From assembly GCA_002308635.1 (NCBI GenBank), contig DBWG01000037.1, positions 1 through 9,365 of the forward strand: DNA of 9,365 nt. Reading direction: 5' to 3'. The notes under the pieces are model-generated. The model saw nothing but the letters and a program-made list of their open reading frames with translations. It made no database searches and was not told where the DNA came from. Position numbers and translations under genes: made by a program. The DNA is from Ruminococcaceae bacterium UBA1244 (GTDB taxonomy: Bacteria > Bacillota > Clostridia > Oscillospirales > Acutalibacteraceae). This document shows, in pieces, positions 1 through 6,380 of this stretch; positions within the stretch are counted from its first letter, which is position 1, and each line of letters begins with the position of its first letter.

Positions 1-149
1 TTCTGATCCGAAGTAATGTTTACTGTTGATTCCTGCTCAGAAGCCTTTTTTTCTTTGTTTTTTTCTCCGCTGCACGATGCTGCCGAAAGCATCATTAAGC
101 AGCTCAGAAGAAAAGCAGCAGCACACTTTTTTCTCATTTTAAGCAACAT
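1..149 (-). CDS. Putative lipoprotein, N-terminal part only (cut by window edge)
   Basis: The minus strand reads 49 codons without a stop, starting at ATG 149-147. The start MLLKM is preferred over the ATG at 137-135 because an AAGGGG ribosome binding site (158-163) lies 8 bases before it, but 20 bases before the inner ATG. The protein begins with a Lys/Arg n-region and a hydrophobic stretch (CAAAFLLSCLMML), then SAASC, a lipobox-like site with Cys26 as the lipidated residue. A Ser/Gly/Lys/Glu-rich linker follows (SGEKNKEKKASEQE), typical of a tether that keeps a lipoprotein's domain away from the membrane. It is predicted to be exported by Sec and anchored outside the membrane. The -3 position of the lipobox is Ala rather than the usual Leu, so a plain signal peptide is possible. 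The functional domain is outside the window, so no role can be named. Confidence 0.75.
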   Translation of the reverse strand, partial: MLLKMRKKCAAAFLLSCLMMLSAASCSGEKNKEKKASEQESTVNITSDQ

Positions 150-192
150 AAAAACAACCCCTTTTTCTTGATTTTTGAACTTTCTCAGCATA

Positions 193-222
193 ATTTTACC
201 ACATCAAAACCATACAATTCAA
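193..222 (-). promoter_or_regulatory. SigA-type promoter for the leftward lipoprotein gene
   Basis: On the minus strand a -35 TTGAAT (217-222) is followed after 18 bases by a -10 TAAAAT (193-198). TGG directly precedes the -10, giving an extended TGn element. Transcription would start near 186, leaving a leader of about 35 bases before the lipoprotein ATG. The call rests on sequence match only. Confidence 0.5.
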
Positions 223-306
223 GAAAGTTTGGTTTTTTATGATAGTTTATGAGTTATTTCTGTTGAAATGTCAGACCTCTATTTTTTGCAGTATCCATTG
301 CAGACT

Positions 307-342
307 AAAAAAATCGGAGCGACTTATTTTTCAAGCCACTCC
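307..342 (-). terminator. Rho-independent terminator, leftward
   Basis: Read on the minus strand, GGAGTGGCTT and AAGTCGCTCC form a 10-base-pair stem that includes two G-U wobbles, around a 7-base loop (GAAAAAT). GA and seven T residues follow. The wobble pairs exist only on the minus strand, and the T tract lies on that side too, so it works leftward. It sits just past the transposase relic and upstream of the lipoprotein promoter. It would therefore stop transcripts from the relic before they reach the lipoprotein gene. Confidence 0.7.
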
Positions 343-637
343 ACAATAACATTTTATCACAGTGTGAAGCTTAGTGTTCCATCCGCCTTTTGATTTTCCG
401 ATGGAATGCTTTCCGTGTTTTTTAAAACTCCATGCCCATCAGGGTGCACTTTACAAGAGGTACTGTCTAATGCCAATACCTCAACTTTGATTGCTATTAT
501 TCTTTCTTGCTGAAGAACTGAGATCTCACTCAAGAAACTATACGGTTACGATGCCGCAAAGAAAAGGGGGCTTCCAATGTTATCAGCGTGTACTGAAACC
601 ATTCAGACCATTTCTTCATGGCATCAGAATAATACTT
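331..637 (-). pseudogene. Degenerate fragment of an IS5-family DDE transposase
   Basis: Three minus-strand pieces in different frames line up as one broken transposase. Piece 1 (about 637-530) contains MKKWSEWFQYTLI and ends at a stop. Piece 2 (545 downwards) contains LQQERIIAIKVEVLALDST followed by CKVHPDGHGVLK, holding the first catalytic Asp of the DDE triad (LALDST). Piece 3, reached by a frame change in a six-A run near 418-423, contains KKHGKHSIGKSKGGWNTKLH, the characteristic G(R/K)S(R/K)GG-TKIH block of IS5/IS427-type transposases. It then stops at 331-333. Only about 100 codons of a protein usually near 250 residues remain, and I see no clear terminal inverted repeats, so it is inactive. 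One A missing from the A run explains one break. Some IS5-group elements use programmed frameshifting at A runs, but the other stops argue for decay. The rest of the 150-718 gap holds the listed promoters and terminator; I see nothing in 223-306. Confidence 0.72.
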
Positions 638-664
638 GACTATATGTCAAAAAAAGTGTAGACT
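636..664 (+). promoter_or_regulatory. Promoter of the dlt-like operon, overlapping a small palindrome
   Basis: A -35 TTGACT (636-641) and a -10 TAGACT (659-664) are separated by 17 bases, placing the transcript start near 671 with a leader of about 48 bases. The -10 is a 4-of-6 match, so the promoter may be weak or assisted. A better -10 (TATACT, 674-679) has no convincing -35. The -35 lies inside an inverted repeat TTGAC-N5-GTCAA (636-650), which could be a repressor operator. The element abuts the transposase relic. Confidence 0.5.
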
Positions 665-718
665 TTTGTTAGATATACTTTTAAGACAATACATGAAAGA
701 TACAAATGAGGAACCAGC

Positions 719-2239
719 ATGAGTATAAATGTTTTGGAATTCATTGAGAAAAGTGCTGCGGAATTTCCGCAGAAAACAGCCGTCAGAGAAGGTGAACGCT
801 CCCTGACGTTTGCAGAGCTTCTCCTGCTGAGCAGGATCACCGGCACATCTCTTCTGAAAAGTGGTGCTGAAAAAACTCCGGTCGGAGTATATATGGAAAA
901 AAGTACAGAAGCTCTCACTGCTTTCTTCGGTGCGGCTTATGCCGGATGCTGCTATTGTATGCTCAATGCCGAACTGCCTGATAACCGTCTCCAACAGATA
1001 CAGTCCGTGCTTCGTGCAAAATATATAATCACGCTCAGAAGCCTGTCCGAAAAAGCAAAGGGGCTTTTTCCGGATGCCTGTATCCTTACTGCGGAGGAGC
1101 TGTCTGACGGAACAGCGGATGAAGATGCTCTTCTCAGAGTGCGCAGTACGATGATAGACACCGACCCGCTGTATATAAACTTCACTTCCGGTTCGACAGG
1201 AGTTCCGAAGGGTATCGCCGTTGCCCACAGAAGCGTTATTGATTTTATCGGATATTTCACGGATATATTCGGCATTGACAAAAACGATATCATCGCAAAT
1301 CAGGCACCGTTTGATTTTGACGTTTCCGTGAAGGATATCTATTCCGCAATGGCTGTCGGTGCAACATTGGTGATCGTTCCGAGGGCACTGTTTTCAGCGC
1401 CTGTCCCGCTTATTGACTATCTCTGCGATAATCGTATGACCGTGATGATCTGGGCTGTGTCGGCTCTTTGTCTGATAAGCACATTTCACGGACTTGACTA
1501 CAAAACTCCCGATACGGTGAAAAAGATACTTTTCAGCGGCGAAGTCATGCCCTACAAGCACCTTTGTGAGTGGCGGAAGCACCTTCCCGATGCAATGTAT
1601 GTCAATCTCTACGGTCCGACCGAGATCACCTGCAACTGCACCTACCACATCCTCAGCAAAGACAGGGACTATTCTGACGGCATACCGATAGGAAGGCCTT
1701 TTCCGAACGAGGATGTCTTTCTCCTTGATGACGCTCATAAAGCCATTACCGTTCCCGGCAAAACGGGTATGATAACCGTCCGTGGAACTGCACTTGCCCT
1801 TGGATATTACGGATGTCCCGAAAAGACCGCTGAAAACTTTATACAAAATCCTCTCCAGTCCTTCTATCCCGAAACAGTCTATCTGACCGGCGATCTCGGC
1901 AGACTGGAGCCTGACGGCGAACTTTTCTACTGCGGCAGGGCGGATAATCAGATCAAATATCTCGGCCATCGTGTCGAGCTTGAAGAGATCGAAAGGGCTA
2001 TGGCGGCAATAGACGGAGTTGAAAGGTGTATATGTGTTTTTGACGAAAAGAAGCAGCGTCTAAAGGGCTATTATGTCGGCACGATCGAAAAGAATGTGCT
2101 TCACAGCACCCTTCGTGAAACACTTCCTGCATTTATGGTCCCCGGTTTCCTGCAGCAGGTAGAAACCATGATACTCAGCAAAAACGGCAAGATCGACCGC
2201 AAAAAAACTATTGAACAGATAGGAGGCAAGAAGACTTGA
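719..2239 (+). CDS. Stand-alone amino acid adenylating enzyme, DltA-like (AMP-binding, carrier-protein ligase)
   Basis: Predicted cytoplasmic ANL-superfamily enzyme that activates an amino acid with ATP and loads it on the carrier protein encoded two genes downstream. At 506 residues it matches DltA and free-standing A domains. Visible core motifs are the P-loop INFTSGSTGVPKG (153-165), A4 FDFDVSVKDIY (198-208), NLYGPTE (296-302), YLTGDLGRLEPDG (388-400), the hinge region GRADNQIKYLGHRVELEEIE (406-425) and NGKIDRK with the catalytic Lys491. GAGGA (708-712) lies 6 bases before the ATG. Asp201 aligns with the amino-group-binding Asp of NRPS A domains. Lys205 stands at pocket position 239 (PheA numbering), where DltA usually has Met. 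A hand-derived pocket code is D-V-K-S-L-S-L-C-N-K. Lys at 239 occurs in some Glu-activating domains, so I infer an acidic substrate; D-Ala is less likely. The stop overlaps the next gene's start by four bases. No DltX-like small gene precedes it. Confidence 0.93.
   Translation: MSINVLEFIEKSAAEFPQKTAVREGERSLTFAELLLLSRITGTSLLKSGAEKTPVGVYMEKSTEALTAFFGAAYAGCCYCMLNAELPDNRLQQIQSVLRAKYIITLRSLSEKAKGLFPDACILTAEELSDGTADEDALLRVRSTMIDTDPLYINFTSGSTGVPKGIAVAHRSVIDFIGYFTDIFGIDKNDIIANQAPFDFDVSVKDIYSAMAVGATLVIVPRALFSAPVPLIDYLCDNRMTVMIWAVSALCLISTFHGLDYKTPDTVKKILFSGEVMPYKHLCEWRKHLPDAMYVNLYGPTEITCNCTYHILSKDRDYSDGIPIGRPFPNEDVFLLDDAHKAITVPGKTGMITVRGTALALGYYGCPEKTAENFIQNPLQSFYPETVYLTGDLGRLEPDGELFYCGRADNQIKYLGHRVELEEIERAMAAIDGVERCICVFDEKKQRLKGYYVGTIEKNVLHSTLRETLPAFMVPGFLQQVETMILSKNGKIDRKKTIEQIGGKKT
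2221..2226 (+). promoter_or_regulatory. Ribosome binding site that fixes a TTG start for the decarboxylase
   Basis: A perfect AGGAGG lies 9 bases before TTG 2236-2238. The next in-frame ATG is about 80 codons later, after the PLP-binding Lys, so the TTG is almost certainly the true start. Confidence 0.85.
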
Positions 2240-3423
2240 CAGAAACAATAAAAAAGCTTCTCAGCATCAATGAAAATGCTTTTTATTTATTCGATATCCA
2301 AAAGCTCAGGCAGAGAACAGAGTTTCTCCGGAACAATCTTCCTGACGGCACAAAGCTGTGCTATGCGGTAAAAGCAAATCCGTTTGTAACAGGTGAAGCC
2401 GCAGGTCTTGTTGAAAGGCTTGAGATATGCTCTCCGGGAGAAGCAGAAATCTGCCGTTCTCTTGGGATCGACAGCAGCAAAATGGTCATCTCCGGATTGT
2501 ACAAAAGCCCGTTGTTCCTGCGGGAACTTGCTTCTGATAAGGAATTCAAAGGCATTATCACAGTTGAATCAGTCATTCAGTATGAGCAGCTGTGTGATTT
2601 GTCAGAGGAATACGGGATAAGTCTGCGGCTTCTGCCGAGACTTACAAACGGCAGTCAGTTCGGACTTGACGAAGCCGATCTCGATATGATGATACGTGAC
2701 AGAGAAAAACACAGTCTGCTGAATATCATCGGCATACAGTTTTTCTCCGGCACACAAAAAAACTCAGCCAAAAAATATGCACGGGAGCTTTCGTATCTTG
2801 ACGGATACATTCTCGGTCTGAAAGAACGCTTCGGCTTTTCCGTTCCCGAACTTGAATACGGCACAGGATTTCCGGTGTCTTATTTTATCGGTGAATCTCT
2901 CGATGAAGAATCACTTCTGAGAGAGTTTTCCGGACTGATGAAAAATATGCAGAGCCGTGTCCCTGTTACGATAGAATCCGGCAGGAGCATTGCGGCATCC
3001 TGCGGAAGCTATTATACTCACATCGTTGACATAAAGCAAAACAAGGGAGTAAATTACGCCGTAACCGACGGGGGTATGCACCACATAACATATTTCGGTC
3101 AGTATATGGCGATGAAGCAGCCATTTATTTCTGTCGCAGGCAAGGAAGACGCTCCGCACGAAAAGGAATGGACTATCTGCGGCGCACTTTGTACCATGAA
3201 CGACATTATGGTAAAGCAGGCAAGTCTGCCGGAAATAAAAACCGGCGATGTGCTGTGCTTTGAAAAAACCGGCGCATACTGTATGACTGAAGGGATATCA
3301 CTGCTTCTCAGCCGTGATCTTCCTGCGGTATATATACTCAGAGAGAACGGCGAGCTTTATCGGGTCCGCCCTGCCTTTGAAACAAGCACTATCAACAAAC
3401 CAAAATATGAAAGGATGTTTTAA
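2236..3423 (+). CDS. PLP-dependent fold-III amino acid decarboxylase (LysA/BtrK-like)
   Basis: Member of the Orn/DAP/Arg decarboxylase family (alanine-racemase fold barrel plus C-terminal beta domain), 395 residues, expected to be cytoplasmic. YAVKANP (43-49) holds the PLP Schiff-base Lys46. EYGTGFPV (207-214) is the Gly-rich phosphate-binding loop. ESGR (247-250) replaces the usual EPGR. GALCTMNDIM holds the catalytic-loop Cys319 and Asp323, and KTGAYCMT holds the active-site Tyr348. The GxHxHxGSQ segment of DAP/ornithine decarboxylases reads GIQFFSGTQ (166-174), so the His that stacks on PLP is replaced by Phe170. It starts at TTG, overlapping the ligase stop. Sitting between ligase and carrier, it probably acts in the same pathway, perhaps on a carrier-bound amino acid. 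Known parallels are BtrK, which decarboxylates gamma-glutamyl-BtrI in butirosin synthesis, and the decarboxylases paired with acyl ligases in exosortase-A loci. A role in lysine synthesis cannot be excluded but is unlikely here. Confidence 0.9.
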   Translation: MTETIKKLLSINENAFYLFDIQKLRQRTEFLRNNLPDGTKLCYAVKANPFVTGEAAGLVERLEICSPGEAEICRSLGIDSSKMVISGLYKSPLFLRELASDKEFKGIITVESVIQYEQLCDLSEEYGISLRLLPRLTNGSQFGLDEADLDMMIRDREKHSLLNIIGIQFFSGTQKNSAKKYARELSYLDGYILGLKERFGFSVPELEYGTGFPVSYFIGESLDEESLLREFSGLMKNMQSRVPVTIESGRSIAASCGSYYTHIVDIKQNKGVNYAVTDGGMHHITYFGQYMAMKQPFISVAGKEDAPHEKEWTICGALCTMNDIMVKQASLPEIKTGDVLCFEKTGAYCMTEGISLLLSRDLPAVYILRENGELYRVRPAFETSTINKPKYERMF

Positions 3424-3424
3424 A

Positions 3425-3652
3425 ATGGAAAGACTTATCGAAATACTTGAGGACATTCAGCCCGATGCAGATTATGAAACCTGCACGAACCTGATCGACG
3501 GCCATATTCTCAGCTCTCTTGATATCATTTCTCTCATTGCCGAGCTTGAGGACGAATATGACATTACGATACCCGCCGTTGAAATAGTCCCTGCAAACTT
3601 CAATTCCGCAGCGGCAATGATGAAAATGATCGAGCGTCTGCAGGAGGATTAA
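3425..3652 (+). CDS. Acyl/aminoacyl carrier protein, DltC-like
   Basis: A 75-residue acidic helical protein with the carrier-protein pattern GHILSSLDIISLIAELEDEY (26-45). Ser31 is the expected phosphopantetheine attachment site. The residue before it is Ser30 instead of the usual Asp, an uncommon but tolerated change. The start is ATG 3425, with AAGGA (3411-3415) 9 bases upstream; the longer upstream extension of the frame lies inside the decarboxylase gene and is not used. The gene begins one base after the decarboxylase stop and ends six bases before the MBOAT start. It should carry the activated amino acid as a thioester and act as substrate for the decarboxylase or present the cargo to the MBOAT from the cytoplasmic side. 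It needs a phosphopantetheinyl transferase, not found in this window. Confidence 0.92.
   Translation: MERLIEILEDIQPDADYETCTNLIDGHILSSLDIISLIAELEDEYDITIPAVEIVPANFNSAAAMMKMIERLQED
3642..3647 (+). promoter_or_regulatory. Ribosome binding site bearing on the MBOAT start
   Basis: AGGAGG inside the last codons of the carrier gene is 11 bases from ATG 3659, 4 bases from the out-of-frame ATG 3652 and 50 bases from ATG 3698. The family N-terminus would fit the start at 3698 best, since TSFFALTFLFLFLP resembles usual MBOAT beginnings. The Shine-Dalgarno supports 3659, adding 13 residues. Confidence 0.7.
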
Positions 3653-3658
3653 TGCCTG

Positions 3659-5290
3659 ATGGATCTTTCGTTCCTTTTAGCAGGCTGCGGAAAAGCAATG
3701 ACATCCTTCTTTGCTCTGACATTTCTGTTTTTGTTTCTTCCCGCCTGCCTGATCATCTATTCGATAGTTCCGAGATCGTGGAAAAAGTATATCCTGCTCA
3801 TTGCAAGCTATCTTTTCTTCTGGTTCGTAAGCGGAACGCTTGTGATCTATCTGATATTGTCAACGCTGTCGGTTTTCCTTCTCGGTCTATGGATCGACAG
3901 GATACAAACGCAGATGAAGGATCATCTCAAGGAACTTCCAAAGGAAGAACGCAAGGCCGCAAAACCCAAATATATGCGCCGCCAGAAGCGTGTGGTACTT
4001 TTAGGAGTCGTGCTGCATATAGGACTTCTGCTCGTGATAAAATATTCCGGATTCTTCTTCCTGAATGTCAACGGGTTCCTGAAGCTCTGCGGAAGCTCCG
4101 TCTGGTTCAGCATACCCCGGTTTGCAATGCCCATCGGACTGTCATTTTTTTCGCTCCAGGCGGTGTCGTACATCGTTGACGTATATCACGGACTCGAAAA
4201 AGCAGACAGGAACTTCCTGCGGCTTGCTCTTTTTATGAGCTTCTTTCCGCAGATAGTTGAAGGACCGATATGCCGTTATTCACAGACTGCCGGACAGCTC
4301 TGGCAGGTCGGGCCGATAAAGTATGAGAACCTCACCTTCGGACTCCAGCGCCTGCTGTACGGTGCGATGAAAAAGGTCGTTGTCGCCGACAGGCTCAATC
4401 CGCTTGTTACACAAATATTTGACACCACAAACAACTATGACGGCGGTGTGATAGCTCTTGGTGCCGTCTGTTATACCATACAGCTTTATATGGACTTTTC
4501 CGGCGCAATGGATGCCGTTGCCGGAATCGGTCAGATCTTCGGCGTTACTATGCCCGAAAACTTTGAACGGCCGTTTTTTTCACATTCGATATCGGAGTTC
4601 TGGAAAAGATGGCACATATCCCTCGGCGCATGGTTCCGTGACTATATTTTTTATCCGGTGACAAGTGCAAAAAGCATGAAAAAGCTCACCTCATCCGCAC
4701 GAAAAAAACTCGGCAACCATTTCGGACCGCTGATCGCCGGAAGCATCGCACTGTTTTGTGTATGGTTCTGCAACGGACTATGGCACGGTGCGGCATGGAG
4801 CTTTATTTTCTTCGGAATGTACCACTTTGTACTGATACTCACGGAGAATATGATCGCCCCTGCTGTCAAGTCATTCAATACAAAGCTACATATAAACAGC
4901 GCCTCCAAGCCCTATCACGCCATGCAGATAGTCCGCACGGCTGTTCTTGTTGTGATCGGCGAGCTTTTCTTCCGGGCAGGCGGGCTTCAAGCGGGCTTCT
5001 CGATGTTCGGAAAGATGTTTACGTCATTCTCCTTCAGCTGGCTGAACGGAGACACACTCAGCAGTCTCGGAGTGGACTGGCAGGATATGCTCATTGTCGG
5101 CATAACCATTATAATTGTATTCGTTGTCAGTCTGATGAACGAAAAGGGTATAAAGCTCCGTGAGTCACTCGCAAAGAAAAACATCGTTCTGCGCTGGAGC
5201 GTTTTTTATATCCTGATCTTCTATATCATTATCTTTGGAGCATACGGCTTCGGGTATATTCCCGTTGACCCGATGTATGCACAATTCTGA
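3659..5290 (+). CDS. MBOAT membrane acyltransferase (DltB/AlgI-like)
   Basis: A 543-residue polytopic membrane protein, rich in hydrophobic segments from about residue 15 to the C-terminus. Family signatures are LSFFSLQAVSYIVDVYHG (161-178), FFPQIVEGPICRY (195-207), ENFERPFF (300-307), SEFWKRWHISLGAWFRDYIF (312-331) with His319, and NGLWHGAAWSF (372-382) with the catalytic His376. The SFF-Q-SY-VDVY-G block resembles AlgI-type O-acyltransferases more than classical DltB. The family moves an acyl group from a cytoplasmic donor across the membrane to an outer acceptor; here the donor is probably the aminoacyl carrier protein encoded just upstream. The protein ends in PMYAQF, reminiscent of the FxYFxF ending of DltX and of several envelope MBOATs, with Tyr540 in the conserved place. 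It overlaps the ribosome binding site of the SGNH gene at its stop. The exact start (3659 or 3698) is uncertain. Confidence 0.93.
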   Translation: MDLSFLLAGCGKAMTSFFALTFLFLFLPACLIIYSIVPRSWKKYILLIASYLFFWFVSGTLVIYLILSTLSVFLLGLWIDRIQTQMKDHLKELPKEERKAAKPKYMRRQKRVVLLGVVLHIGLLLVIKYSGFFFLNVNGFLKLCGSSVWFSIPRFAMPIGLSFFSLQAVSYIVDVYHGLEKADRNFLRLALFMSFFPQIVEGPICRYSQTAGQLWQVGPIKYENLTFGLQRLLYGAMKKVVVADRLNPLVTQIFDTTNNYDGGVIALGAVCYTIQLYMDFSGAMDAVAGIGQIFGVTMPENFERPFFSHSISEFWKRWHISLGAWFRDYIFYPVTSAKSMKKLTSSARKKLGNHFGPLIAGSIALFCVWFCNGLWHGAAWSFIFFGMYHFVLILTENMIAPAVKSFNTKLHINSASKPYHAMQIVRTAVLVVIGELFFRAGGLQAGFSMFGKMFTSFSFSWLNGDTLSSLGVDWQDMLIVGITIIIVFVVSLMNEKGIKLRESLAKKNIVLRWSVFYILIFYIIIFGAYGFGYIPVDPMYAQF

Positions 5291-5301
5291 GGAGGACGGC
5301 T

Positions 5302-6279
5302 ATGAAGACAAAACTCACACACACGGCAAAGGCTCTTCTGTTTGTCCTGATCCTCCTGATACTGATGTCCGGTGCTTCACAGATCGTGCGCCCGAAAGAC
5401 AATACCGAAGAACAGTGGAAGCATGACAGCTCCGCATACGGAGTTCTCGGCGAACCCGAAAATACCGTTGACGTGCTTCTTATCGGCGACAGCGAGCTTT
5501 ACAGCTCAATAATACCTCTTCAGATATGGGATGAACATGGGTATACATCCTTCAACTGCGGCAGTAAAACACAGTCTCTCTGGTACAGCATACAGTTTCT
5601 TCTGGATGCCTTTGAACGTCAGACACCAAAGATCGTCGTGCTTGAAACAAACACGATATTCCGCTATTTCACTGTGGATAATATCCTTCTCCACAGTGCA
5701 GAGATACTCTTCCCTGTTCTGAAATATCACGACCGCTGGAAGATAATCTCATTTGAGGATATGTTCTCGCCCGTTGACTATAAGCATCTCAATGCCAACA
5801 AGGGATTTCTTTTTAACAACAACATAGACCCCGCCCAGACGGATGACTATATGACTCCATCCGGCAGCTACAAATATATAACGCCTGTCAACAGAATGTA
5901 CATAAGAATGATAGAATCCTTCTGTTCAAGCCACGGCGCAAAGCTCGTCCTGATGAGTACTCCCAGCACAAAAAACTGGAACATGGCAAGACACAACAGC
6001 ATTGAAAGGTTTGCCAAAGAGATCGGCGTGGATTATATTGATATGAACACTATGCCCTCTGAAGTACCCATCGACTGGGATCATGACACCAGAGACAGGG
6101 GCGACCATCTCAACATTTACGGTGCCGAAAAGGCAACTGCCTACCTTGGCAAGTATCTTGAAGACACCGGACTGCTCACAGACCACAAGGATGACCCTGC
6201 CTGCAAAGGCTGGAACAAGGCTCTTGCGGCATTTGTAAAAAAATACAGAAAAGATCTGTCATTTCATACCCGCAAGTGA
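5302..6279 (+). CDS. Membrane-anchored SGNH/GDSL hydrolase, DltD-like partner of the MBOAT
   Basis: A 325-residue protein with one N-terminal hydrophobic helix (about 10-25) after a Lys-containing start. It is likely an uncleaved anchor that places the catalytic domain outside the membrane. Block I is VLLIGDSELYSS (58-69) with nucleophile Ser64; DltD has a comparable GSSEL. A late GDHLNIYGAEKAT segment (267-279) supplies the Asp268/His269 pair of the SGNH triad. LETNTIFR (114-121) resembles the middle Asn-containing block. AGGAGG (5290-5295) overlaps the MBOAT stop and lies 6 bases from the ATG. In dlt-like systems this partner receives the acyl group and transfers it to the wall polymer; in PatA/PatB and AlgI/AlgJ systems equivalents acylate polysaccharides. 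The acceptor here cannot be told from sequence. It is the last operon gene. Confidence 0.88.
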   Translation: MKTKLTHTAKALLFVLILLILMSGASQIVRPKDNTEEQWKHDSSAYGVLGEPENTVDVLLIGDSELYSSIIPLQIWDEHGYTSFNCGSKTQSLWYSIQFLLDAFERQTPKIVVLETNTIFRYFTVDNILLHSAEILFPVLKYHDRWKIISFEDMFSPVDYKHLNANKGFLFNNNIDPAQTDDYMTPSGSYKYITPVNRMYIRMIESFCSSHGAKLVLMSTPSTKNWNMARHNSIERFAKEIGVDYIDMNTMPSEVPIDWDHDTRDRGDHLNIYGAEKATAYLGKYLEDTGLLTDHKDDPACKGWNKALAAFVKKYRKDLSFHTRK

Positions 6280-6301
6280 CGGCTGTATACCGGCAAAAAA
6301 G

Positions 6302-6350
6302 CTCCCAGACTGCACTTTATTCCAAAAGAACAGTCTGGGGGATTTTATTT
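6302..6350. terminator. Bidirectional rho-independent terminator closing the dlt-like operon
   Basis: CTCCCAGACTG (6302-6312) pairs with CAGTCTGGGGG (6331-6341) over 11 base pairs, with one T-G wobble, around an 18-base loop. GATTTTATTTT follows on the plus strand. Six A residues just before the stem (6295-6300) give a T tract on the minus strand, so it can also stop leftward transcription. Confidence 0.85.
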
Positions 6351-6380
6351 TGGCCGTCCGGACAAAGAACTATATTTTCC

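Noticed and set aside
331..637. Functional transposase made by programmed frameshifting at the A run
   Set aside because: A second frame break with stops and loss of most of the C-terminal part cannot be repaired by one frameshift.
693..722. Nine-codon frame (MKDTNEEPA) whose stop overlaps the first operon ATG
   Set aside because: No ribosome binding site precedes it and there is no run of regulatory codons or alternative hairpins, so a leader peptide is not supported.
1394..1969. Antisense frame of 191 codons within the adenylating enzyme gene
   Set aside because: It is fully opposite a gene with all its motifs intact, has no recognisable motif, and is a typical codon-bias shadow.
719..3652. 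Non-ribosomal peptide or siderophore biosynthesis cluster
   Set aside because: There is no condensation, thioesterase or transporter gene. The carrier is followed directly by an MBOAT and SGNH pair, which points to envelope acylation.
3652..4179. Plus-strand frame starting at ATG 3652, four bases after AGGAGG
   Set aside because: It overlaps the MBOAT start in another frame, encodes a compositionally odd peptide without motifs and lacks membrane segments. The MBOAT frame carries family signatures throughout.
719..6279. Calling the operon a standard D-alanine dlt operon (dltABCD)
   Set aside because: The inserted decarboxylase, Lys at pocket position 239, the AlgI-like MBOAT block and the lack of a dltX gene do not fit. 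Gene symbols were left empty for that reason.
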